Source: Chloroflexota bacterium
Lineage (GTDB): Bacteria; Chloroflexota; UBA6077
Reading direction: 5' to 3'
NCBI GenBank assembly: GCA_021806765.1
Contig: JAJZQR010000188.1
Location: 1 to 10,271 of the forward strand
Length of the DNA stretch: 10,271 nt
Every line of letters starts with the position of its first letter. Position 1 is the stretch's first letter. Made by a program: the position numbers and the translations under genes. Positions 1 to 7,809 of the stretch are shown here, piece after piece. The notes beneath the pieces were generated by a model. That model made no database searches. It worked only from the letters and a program-made list of their open reading frames with translations, and was not told where the DNA came from.

Positions 1-377
1 TCTTTCTCACCCCGAGACAGGATGTACTCCAACTTGTTCACCAGGTCCGCAGGGTCGAAGGGCTTCGTTATGAAGCCATCCACCCCTTCGTTGGCCAGGT
101 CCTCCACCTCCTCGAAAGTGAAGGCCGTCGCCACGATCAACGGCACCCGTTTCCACTTGGGGTCCCGACGAAGCAGCTTGGCGAGACGAAAACCGGACAT
201 ATTGGGCAGGTTGAGGTCGAGGATCACGGCGTCGGGGATCTCTCTCTCCACCGCCTCGTAACCTTCCAAGCCATCGTGAGCCTGGATGACTTCGTACCCG
301 GCTTGTTCCAGGTTCACCCGTATTATGTCCAGCATTTCGGGTTCGTCCTCAACCACCACCACTCTCGGTCGCTTCAT
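1..377 (-). CDS. Response regulator receiver protein (3' end outside window)
   Basis: Single CheY-like receiver that accepts a phosphoryl group from a histidine kinase, most likely the one encoded just upstream. Translation from the ATG at 377 begins MKRPRVVVVEDEPEML. It shows the acidic pocket (E10, D11), the phospho-acceptor Asp54 in VILDLNLP, the switch Thr84 in VATAF, and Lys105 in ITKPF, so it should be phosphorylatable. The frame is open to the window edge (125 codons visible), by which point a receiver is essentially complete; whether an output domain follows cannot be seen. The start sits 52 bp after the stop of the preceding receiver. Its ribosome-binding site is weak (GGTGAG about 4 nt upstream). 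An in-frame GTG at 386 is an alternative start adding three residues, but the ATG places the acidic pocket at the same position as in the neighbouring receiver. It shares the general plan of that neighbour but differs clearly in sequence, so it is not a recent duplicate. Confidence 0.93.
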   Translation of the reverse strand, partial: MKRPRVVVVEDEPEMLDIIRVNLEQAGYEVIQAHDGLEGYEAVEREIPDAVILDLNLPNMSGFRLAKLLRRDPKWKRVPLIVATAFTFEEVEDLANEGVDGFITKPFDPADLVNKLEYILSRGEK

Positions 378-392
378 CTCGCTCACCCACTC

Positions 393-404
393 ATCTATCT
401 ATCT
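393..404. repeat. Short tetranucleotide run, (ATCT)3
   Basis: Three perfect ATCT units (AGAT on the coding strand) lie in the 52-bp gap between the two receivers, about 15 nt upstream of the second receiver's start and next to its weak ribosome-binding site. Copy number is low, so slippage is possible but not expected to be frequent. Nothing else recognisable is in this gap. Confidence 0.5.
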
Positions 405-429
405 CTATTCTCTCGGCCCGCGATGCCGT

Positions 430-885
430 TCAAGCCAGCTGCCCTCGGGCAGCCATCAGTCGCCGTCGCTTCTCCGCAAGAAGCCGCCGATGCTGCTGGC
501 GAAGCTGCGGATCGAAAACGTGAAGGTTGATCTTGACCGCCGCCACCAGGTCCTCGGGGTAGAAGGGCTTGGTCATGTATTCCACCGCCCCGGTCTCCAA
601 CCCCCGAAGCACGTCTTCGTCGCTGACTCGTGCCGTCAGCATGATGACGGGGATCCCAGAGAGTTCGGGGTCGGCCTCTATCCGCTCCAGGACGTCCCAG
701 CCGTCCATCTCCGGCATCAGGATATCCAACACCACCAGGTCGGGCTTCTCTTCCTTGACCTTCCTCAGAGCCTCTTCGCCATCGTAGGCTTCGATGACGA
801 TGAATCCGTGCCCCTCCAGGTTGGCCTTGGCGATATCTACTATGCCCGGCTCGTCGTCGACAACCAGAATACAGCTCTTAGCCAT
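430..885 (-). CDS. Stand-alone response regulator receiver (CheY-like) with basic C-terminal tail
   Basis: A 151-residue single-domain response regulator, the probable direct partner of the histidine kinase immediately upstream. Visible receiver hallmarks are D10/D11 in LVVDDEPG, the phospho-acceptor Asp54 in VVLDILMPEMDGW, Thr84 in MLTAR and Lys106 in MTKPF. The receiver fold ends near residue 121. The remaining ~30 residues are strongly basic and probably helical (several Arg/Lys, including KRRRL) and match no DNA-binding or enzymatic output domain I recognise. It may act by protein contact, as a phosphorelay intermediate, or through the tail. The ATG at 885 overlaps the end of the kinase gene by 8 bp (ATGGCTAA), and AAGAGGGG lies 7 nt upstream, so translational coupling is expected. 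The family call is secure; target and pathway are unknown. Confidence 0.96.
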   Translation of the reverse strand: MAKSCILVVDDEPGIVDIAKANLEGHGFIVIEAYDGEEALRKVKEEKPDLVVLDILMPEMDGWDVLERIEADPELSGIPVIMLTARVSDEDVLRGLETGAVEYMTKPFYPEDLVAAVKINLHVFDPQLRQQHRRLLAEKRRRLMAARGQLA

Positions 886-3800
886 GGCTGATCCCCTCTT
901 CTGGATCTAGGTTGAGGTCGTGATCGTTGGGTCGCTGGGCGGGCTGCCCCTGGACAAGGGGCAGTACGAAGGCGAAGCTACTGCCCTGACCCAGGACGCT
1001 CTCCGCCCAGATCCGACCCCCGTGGGCCTCGATGATATTTCGGCAGATGTAGAGCCCGAGGCCGCTGCCTGGTGTTCTTCTGCTGTGGCCACCCTCTACT
1101 CGGTAGAACTTGTCGAACACCCTAGGAAGATGCTGGCCGGCGATTCCGATGCCCTGATCGATGACCCGGACCTCCACCTCTGAGGACTTCTTGTGCAGTT
1201 CCACCCGTATCAGCTTGCCCATAGGCGAGTACTTGATCGCGTTGCCCAGGAGATTGTCCATCACCAGCTCCAGTTGCACCCGATCCCCTTCCAGCTTGAC
1301 AGGCCTCCTGGGCACATCCAGGACAATCTCCCGCCCCTTGGCCGAGGCCCTGGCCGTGGAGACCGCCACGGACACCAGATGGGTCAGATCCACCTGCTGC
1401 GGCGAGATCTTCAACAGGCCCGACTCTATCCTGGAGACGTTGAGCACGTTCTCGATCAGTCGGGCCAACCTGTCAGCCGCCCCGTCGATCCCCATCAAGA
1501 AACGCTGCACCGTCGGCTGATCCAGGGACAGTTGGGGATTGAGCAGCGTAGAGGCGTACCCCTTTATCAAACCTAACGGGGTGCGCAATTCGTGGGACAC
1601 CATAGAGACGAACTCGGACTTCATCCGGTCGACCTCACGCAGCTTGCTGATATCCCGGGCGATCACCACCCCCAGCCCCTCCCCTCGGGCCTCCGAGCGC
1701 ACGAAGGAGTAGCTGGCCGCCAGGTCCCTCTCACTGCCGTCCCTGGTCACCACCACCGTCTCGAAGTAGGGCGTCGGCTGTCGCTTCTCGATCACTTCCA
1801 GCAAAGAGAGGTTCAACTTGGGACCATCTGGGAAGCCAGCCGGGTAGTTGAATAGGGCCTCCTCGCACCCTCGTCCCACCACCTCGTCGGACATCCAGCC
1901 CAGAAGAGCCTCCGCCGCGGAATTGATCCGCGCCACCCGATTCTCCTGGTCCACGATGATGATGGCATCGGAGGTATTGCTGATGATGGCGTCCAGCTCG
2001 TCGCGCTCCCGGTCGACACTCTGGTAGAGAATGGCGTTCTGCACTATCACCGCAGCGTTGGCAGACAGGATCGTCAACAGCCGAAGGTCATCCTCGTTGA
2101 ACTTGGACCCCGGGCGTTCGCTGACCAGCACCGCACCTATCAACCGGTCCTGAGCCCGTAACGGGGCCACCAGGGCTGCTTGCCTCTTCCACTCGCCATC
2201 GCAAGCCACCGAGAGGCCGTCGACGGACTGGATGGGGCAGAGAGGATCGGGCGACCAAGTCCCAGCCTCCACCAGGTTCAGCTTCACCCCGGAGAGTTCC
2301 TCCTGAGTAAAGCCAAAGGCCGGGTACTGGGGAATCAACTCCCCATCCTCCCCGACCAGCAGCAGCATGCAGCTCTCCGCCTGGAGCAGTTGGGCAATGG
2401 ACTTGGTCAATTCCCTGTAGGTGTCGTCGAGGTTGGTCAGAGTTGCCACGCTTTGCGACACCTCCGCCAGCCCCATCAACTCCCTGACTCGCTCCTGCAG
2501 AGAGGTGAAAAGCTGGGCGTTACGAATAGCGATGGCTGCCTGGTGGCCAAAGGAGGAGAGTAGCTCCACGTCCGCCTGGCTGAACTGGTCGATCCGGCTC
2601 CCAAAGACGGAGAGTACCCCGATGACCTTGCCCCGCAGCGTCAAGGGCACGCCCAGATAGGAACGAAGGTCCTCGACGCCGGCCTCTTGCATCCACTGGG
2701 GCCGCTCCATGGCGAAGGTGTCAGAGATCAGCTGGGGAGCGCCCTCCTTCACCACCTGCCAGCTCATGCCACGCCCCGCCGGAGTGCGGTCCGCCTGGCT
2801 GGTCTTGATCGGTAATCCCCTGGTAGCGCGAAACACCAGCTCGCCATCCGCTTCGTCCAGCAACAGGATGGCGCACGCCTTCGCCCGTACCATCTCGGCA
2901 GCCAGGTCCACGATGATCTGCAACGTCTGATTCGGATCCAGCCCGGTGGCCAGGGCGTCACCGACCCGGTGGAAGGAAGCCAGCAACTCGCGGCTCTTCT
3001 TCTGGGTCTCCTGGTACAGGCGCGCATTCTCGAACTCGATGGCGGCCTCGTTGGCGAAGACGTCCAGCAGCCGAAGCTCGTCCACGGTGAACTGATTCAA
3101 GCCCAGTCGGGACAGGGTGATCACCCCGATCACTCGTCCCTCGAAGTTGACGGGAGCAGCGATCATCGACTCGTCCAGAAAGGGAGTCCCCGGCACGTGG
3201 TAGGCTCGGGGATCCCGCTCCACATCCCCCACGATCTGGGGCGTGCCATGAACTGCCACCCAGCCTGTGACCCCATGCCCCACCTCGATCCGAAGGTTCT
3301 CCAACTTCTCGATCCAGTAATCGCGGCTGGAACTGACCACCGCCAGGGGCACCAGTTCGTTGGTGTCTTCCTGGAGCACGAAAACCCGGCAGTTGTCGTA
3401 CTGCAGCAGGTTTCGCAGCTCGTCGGCAACGATGTTGGCGATGGATGAGACGCTCTTGGAACGGCTCAGCTTCGCCATGATCGCCTGGAGCCGCTCCAGC
3501 TGACTGTTCCACTCCTCGACCTCCCGGTACAGCCGGGCATTCTGGATGGCTATGGCCGCCTGGTTGGCTATGGCCATGGCCGTCTCGATCTCGCTCTTGG
3601 AGTAGCTGTGGTGATAGGTAATGTGGTTGATGTACAGGGTCCCCTGCACTTGCCCCTTGGCAATCACCGGAAGCACCAGGATTGTCTTGTCGCTGAAGAA
3701 GCGAACGGCATCCTTGTCGGTGCGCGGGTCGTTGAGGGCGTCGGACACCAGCACCGGTTTCTCGGTCTTTATGGCCTCCTTGGATAGCGGTTCCGTCTCC

Positions 3801-4591
3801 AGAGAGAGGGGATACTGCTTCCATTGGTGGACGAACTCGGAACTCATGCCGCTGAGACCCGAGGGGAGCAGGGTGCTCCCGTCCTTGTCCAACAGCCACA
3901 GGCCGCAGCGGTCGGCCCCAACCAGCCTCGCGGTGTTCTCTGTCACCAGGGAGAGCACCTCCTCCAACTGGAGGGTGGAGCCCGCCGTCCGGGCGACCTC
4001 CAACAGGGCGCTAGAGGCTCGCTCCCTCCGCCTCTGGCTGTGGATCACCCTCAGCCCGGCGGAGATAGCCCGGGCGAACCCGGCGGCCAGGGTGGAGCGG
4101 CCATCGGACCCACTCTCCACACCGCCGCCCATCACCACCAGGACACCCCCATCGTCTCCATCGAAGGGGACCGGCCAGGCCAGGACCTCCGCCACATCTG
4201 TCTTTGAAGTCGCGGGGGCCCTCGTGCGGACCGGAACGCCCACCGCACCCCCCGAAGAGACTAGCTGGCGGCGGATCTCGGGCGCCGCTTCCATCAGAAT
4301 GCTTCCCCATCCCTGCCCGGAGGGGGTCGAGGCACATAGCACCGCCACTCGACTCCGGTCCTGAGGGTCGGCCATTAGGGAAGCCGGCAGCAGCGCCGCG
4401 ACCGGGGCCCCGTTCAGCACCTCGGCCAGGCTTAGCAGCAACGGCGACACGATGTCGATCACATCCGCAGGTACAGGAGACGAACTGGGTGGCTGATGCA
4501 CCGCCAAGACGGCGTCGCACTGACCAGCACCCTCTGCACCGTCTACCAGCACGGATGGATTACGCTGTGGTCCGGACCCGGTACGAGGCAT
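878..4591 (-). CDS. Multi-GAF/PAS sensor histidine kinase, cytosolic
   Basis: A 1237-residue histidine kinase with a large sensory module. In order: a weak GAF-like segment (about 45-185); four clearer GAF domains (about 206-352, 378-524, 553-694, 722-853), most ending in the usual Ala-rich helix (such as NQAAIAIQNARLY); a PAS domain (about 862-980, DAIIIVDQENRVARIN); HisKA (about 988-1055) with phospho-acceptor His1000 in SHELRTPL; and HATPase_c (about 1100-1220) with N-box N1113/N1117, G1 box DQGIGI (D1145), F box FDKFYR and G2 box GSGLGL (1175-1180). All residues needed for autophosphorylation are present. I see no signal peptide or transmembrane helix, so it should sense a cytosolic cue; the ligand is unknown, as GAF domains bind many small molecules or only transmit signals. 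The ATG at 4591 is preceded by GGAGGAGGA, a strong ribosome-binding site that supports this start. The stop lies 8 bp inside the following receiver gene, its likely partner. It starts 161 bp after the GlgX-TreY gene, so it may be in the same transcript or have its own promoter. Confidence 0.95.
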   Translation of the reverse strand: MPRTGSGPQRNPSVLVDGAEGAGQCDAVLAVHQPPSSSPVPADVIDIVSPLLLSLAEVLNGAPVAALLPASLMADPQDRSRVAVLCASTPSGQGWGSILMEAAPEIRRQLVSSGGAVGVPVRTRAPATSKTDVAEVLAWPVPFDGDDGGVLVVMGGGVESGSDGRSTLAAGFARAISAGLRVIHSQRRRERASSALLEVARTAGSTLQLEEVLSLVTENTARLVGADRCGLWLLDKDGSTLLPSGLSGMSSEFVHQWKQYPLSLETEPLSKEAIKTEKPVLVSDALNDPRTDKDAVRFFSDKTILVLPVIAKGQVQGTLYINHITYHHSYSKSEIETAMAIANQAAIAIQNARLYREVEEWNSQLERLQAIMAKLSRSKSVSSIANIVADELRNLLQYDNCRVFVLQEDTNELVPLAVVSSSRDYWIEKLENLRIEVGHGVTGWVAVHGTPQIVGDVERDPRAYHVPGTPFLDESMIAAPVNFEGRVIGVITLSRLGLNQFTVDELRLLDVFANEAAIEFENARLYQETQKKSRELLASFHRVGDALATGLDPNQTLQIIVDLAAEMVRAKACAILLLDEADGELVFRATRGLPIKTSQADRTPAGRGMSWQVVKEGAPQLISDTFAMERPQWMQEAGVEDLRSYLGVPLTLRGKVIGVLSVFGSRIDQFSQADVELLSSFGHQAAIAIRNAQLFTSLQERVRELMGLAEVSQSVATLTNLDDTYRELTKSIAQLLQAESCMLLLVGEDGELIPQYPAFGFTQEELSGVKLNLVEAGTWSPDPLCPIQSVDGLSVACDGEWKRQAALVAPLRAQDRLIGAVLVSERPGSKFNEDDLRLLTILSANAAVIVQNAILYQSVDRERDELDAIISNTSDAIIIVDQENRVARINSAAEALLGWMSDEVVGRGCEEALFNYPAGFPDGPKLNLSLLEVIEKRQPTPYFETVVVTRDGSERDLAASYSFVRSEARGEGLGVVIARDISKLREVDRMKSEFVSMVSHELRTPLGLIKGYASTLLNPQLSLDQPTVQRFLMGIDGAADRLARLIENVLNVSRIESGLLKISPQQVDLTHLVSVAVSTARASAKGREIVLDVPRRPVKLEGDRVQLELVMDNLLGNAIKYSPMGKLIRVELHKKSSEVEVRVIDQGIGIAGQHLPRVFDKFYRVEGGHSRRTPGSGLGLYICRNIIEAHGGRIWAESVLGQGSSFAFVLPLVQGQPAQRPNDHDLNLDPEEGISHG
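893..900 (-). promoter_or_regulatory. Ribosome-binding site inside the kinase gene for the receiver gene
   Basis: AAGAGGGG on the minus strand lies 7 nt before the receiver ATG at 885 and within the last codons of the kinase gene. Together with the 8-bp gene overlap it fixes the receiver start and points to coupled translation of kinase and receiver. Confidence 0.75.
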
Positions 4592-4752
4592 TCCTCCTCC
4601 CAGGATAAGTCGTAGCAGTAATACGGGAGATTCCTGTAAGAACAGACCGAAAAGGGCCTCGTGAGTTAACCGACGGATTGCGACCGCTACATAGGAGCCG
4701 CACGAATCGTACCAACTCCTTTCTCTGCTTCAAGAGACGTGTGGCGGCAGCG
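4592..4752 (-). other. Intergenic region between the GlgX-TreY gene and the kinase gene
   Basis: 161 bp containing the kinase ribosome-binding site (4592-4600). I find no intrinsic terminator: a 6-bp stem (AGCGTC/GACGCT, 4749-4763) straddles the upstream stop codon but has no T-tract, so transcription could read through from the enzyme gene. The best sigma70-like promoter I can offer is TTGGTA (4710-4715) and TATGTA (4688-4693) on the minus strand with 16-bp spacing; it matches consensus at only 4/6 and 3/6 positions and is weak evidence. Confidence 0.5.
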
Positions 4753-7700
4753 TCAGAGACGCTCCAGCAGCGCCACAGGGAAAGTGGCCAGCACCGAGGC
4801 CACAGGCAGGCCAAATCCCACACCCTCCACCGCAGCGACTCGAACGGTTTCCCCCGTCAGCAGGTTTCGAAAGCCTTTGCCCACCTCACCGGACGGCAAT
4901 CTCACATAAGAATCTTGCCACATTTCTGCCCCCGTTGGCGAGCGTTGCTGCCCTTTGGTCAGCCCCAACACAAGCCTCGGAACTACCACCACGACCATAC
5001 GGGGCCCTTTGCGCCGGGCGAAGGAGCACAGGTGATCCCGCCTGGCGCCACCCCCCTCCAGCGGAAGGTAGGCTCCCTCGCTGAAGAGGTCCTTGTGCTG
5101 GCGCCGGTAGGTGAGCGCCTGGTGGGTTACAAACATCTTCACGCCGCCATCCTGCCAGTCCTCCAGAGGCCGGCCGGGCAACTCCCCGGGTTCCCCTCCA
5201 CCCAGTGTACTCTGAGCCAGGAGCCTTTTCAGCATCTCAGATCGATGGATGTAGTCCACCGGCCGGCGATTGTCCGGATCCACCAGGCTGAAATCCCACA
5301 ACTCCGAGCCCTGATAGAAGTCCGGGGCCCCGGGGGAAGTGATCTTTAGCAGGGTCTGGGAAAGGGAATTGAGCATCCCGAAGTAAGCCACCCTCTCCTG
5401 GAGGGTTCGGAAGTCCTTGAGGAAGGGATTGGCGTGGGTCCTGTCCAGAATGGCCCGAACGAAGCTCTGCACCGCCTCTTCATAGGCCACGTTGGGGTTC
5501 ACCCAACTGGTATTGACCTTTGCTTCCTTGATGGCCTTCAGCAGGTGAGCCTGCATCCGATCGACAAAAGAACGGTAGTCGTCCTCGGAAACCGGCTCCA
5601 GAGGCCACGCCCCTACCAGAGTCTGATACAGGTAGTACTCCTCGTTGGCATCCGGGACCGGTTGGTCCTGAAGCCAGCACTTCCGCTTGTGATTCAATCG
5701 GCTCCATCGGGTAAGCGCCGCTCTCCACTCCTGGGGCATCTCGGAAAGCACGTCGATGCGGGCTCGCACGTCCTCGCTCCGCTTACTGTCGTGGGTGGAA
5801 GTGGCCAGCAGAGAGTAGGGCCAGTGTTTCTGGCGCTCAGCATTCTGCTGATGGAAAGCGGGGACGGGGGTGCCGAACTGCCCAGGGTCACCGCCCACCT
5901 CGTTGAGGGAGAGGAGACGGTTGTACACGTAGAAGACCGTGTCCTCCATCGCCTTCGCCATCACCGGCCCGGTGGTCTGCTGGAACTTCCGTACGAAGTT
6001 CAGTAACTCGGTCCTTTCCTCCTCTCCCAGATTCTCCGGCCAGCGAAGAAGTAGGATGTCCTCCAGATAGTCGAACACCGGCGGCGGCACGCTCGGATTC
6101 CGCCTCTTGGCTTCGCTGATGGCATCCTCCACGTAGGCCCGATCCCGGGCATCCACCGGAGGTTCGCCATCGATGTAGGTTCGGTAGACTGGAAGGCAGG
6201 CGATCACCTCCCGAAGTGCGAAGGTCAGGCTGTTCAGGGTGAAATCGCGGTACCTCCGGTTGCGGGACGCGATCCTCTTCAACTGATAGCCCAGCATGTT
6301 GGTCTCGCTGGCCAGAGATACCAGCATGACCGTCTTCTTGCTGGCGCTGACCAACTGCCGGAAGTCCACCTCCTTCCCAATGAACCGCTTGTAGATCAGG
6401 TCAAATGCCCTGGCAGCCGTGGCGTCCACGAAGAGGCCGTTGACGGAGTTGGCGAAGTCATAGCCGGTGGTACCGTACACGGCCCACCCCCGGGGCAGTT
6501 CCTCCCCTCGGCTGAGGATCTTCTCCGCGACGATGTACAGCGGCTTCGTCACGAGCAAGTTGGGCCTATCCGACCGCTCCCACTTCGACCGAGAGCTGAG
6601 GGCTTCCTTCACGGCCGCCCACCCATCCTCGAAAGAGTCCCCCAACTCCTCGAGGCAGTCTTTCTCCAGGTCAATCAGATAGCTGCTCTGAAGCCTCGCA
6701 AAGTAGCCCTCCGGATCCCACAGCCCGTCCGGGTGGTCGATCCTCAGGCCAGTGGCCTTGCCTTCTCGCACCATGTCCATCACCAGTTGGTGGGTATCCT
6801 CGAAGACCATGGGGACTTCCTGCTTGATCGCCACCAGGTCGTTGATGTCGAAGAAGCGCCTGTAGTTGATCTCTTCCGCCGCCACCTGCCAGTGGGCAAG
6901 ACGGTAAGGCTGCAGTTCCAGCAGGGCGTCCAACCGGTCGAAGCTGGCCGATTGCCCCTGGGTGCCGGCAAAGCTCCCCACGACCTTCCCAATGGCTGCC
7001 CTCACCGGCTCCGAGCTATCGTGGAGGCTCCGCAAGCGTCGCTTGATCACCTCCTTCTCCCGTTGCCGTTCCTGAACCATGTCGGGGTCGGTCTCGGACC
7101 GTTCTGGGAGATGGGTGAGGGCGGTGAGGATACTCTGCAGTTCGTGCAACTGCTCGTGGTCGGCGCCCAACTGCTCCACCAACTCCTCTTCCAGGGGCTG
7201 CAGGATCTCCAGGTAGCTTCTCGGGTCCAAGGGAAGCCGGTGGTCGTAGTAGTTTATGAAGAAGACACCGTCCTCGTAGCTGAGGGCCAACTCCTGCTTC
7301 TCCAGGACGTTCCCATAGGTATCCCCCAGGATGGGCAGCAGAACCCTGTCCTCCAGATGGGTATCGCTACGCAAGGGGTGCCAGTCTATATCGAAGAAGG
7401 CAGCGTAGGCGGAGCTGGGGCCGTTCTCCAGAACGTCCATCCACTTCGCATTGCTGGTTTCCCAGGTGCTCATGTGGTTGGGGACGACGTCCAGGATCAG
7501 TCCCATGTCCCGGCTCCTCAACTCCGTCACGAAGGCCTCGTAGTCCTGGTTGCTGCCCAGGTCCGGGTTTAGTGAACCGTGATCGCAGATGTCGTAGCCG
7601 TGAGGACTGCCGGGGCGCGCCTTGAGGGCTGGGGAGGAGTAGCAGTCCGTTACCCCCAACTGGTGGAGGTAGGGGACCACGGTTTGGGCGTCCGCGAAGG

Positions 7701-7809
7701 TAAAGGCGTGGTTGAACTGTAAACGGTAGGTGGAGACGGGAATCCTTCTACGGGAACGCAGCCGTCCCACCACAGCATCCAGAACCCCTTCGGTGGCAGC
7801 CTGCTTCAT
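4753..7809 (-). other. treY: TreY portion, possibly also translated on its own from an internal ATG
   Basis: Codon 723 of the fused frame is an ATG (7807-7809) located where an ordinary TreY begins, about 18 residues before the conserved VSTYRLQFN. Starting there gives 1018 residues, within what I would expect for a stand-alone TreY. A good Shine-Dalgarno sequence precedes it. The protein assignment is firm; separate translation is an inference. Confidence 0.5.

Noticed and set aside
286..891. Plus-strand 201-codon open frame
   Set aside because: It is antisense to the first receiver and the inter-receiver gap. The minus-strand product has all receiver motifs, whereas this translation is low-complexity and lacks any family signature.
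2958..3899. Minus-strand 313-codon open frame inside the kinase gene
   Set aside because: It lies in an alternative frame over two GAF domains and its Gly/Arg/Pro-rich translation is typical of an out-of-frame shadow.
4688..4715. Promoter TTGGTA-16-TATGTA upstream of the kinase
   Set aside because: Consensus matches are only 4/6 and 3/6, which is little better than chance in a 161-bp gap; mentioned only as the best candidate there.
4749..4763. Hairpin AGCGTC-AGA-GACGCT at the end of the GlgX-TreY gene as a terminator
   Set aside because: The stem is only 6 bp, overlaps the last codons and stop, and no T-tract follows on the minus strand.
6733..7572. Plus-strand 279-codon open frame
   Set aside because: It is antisense to the TreY part of the fusion gene; long antisense frames are expected in GC-rich coding DNA and the translation resembles no family.
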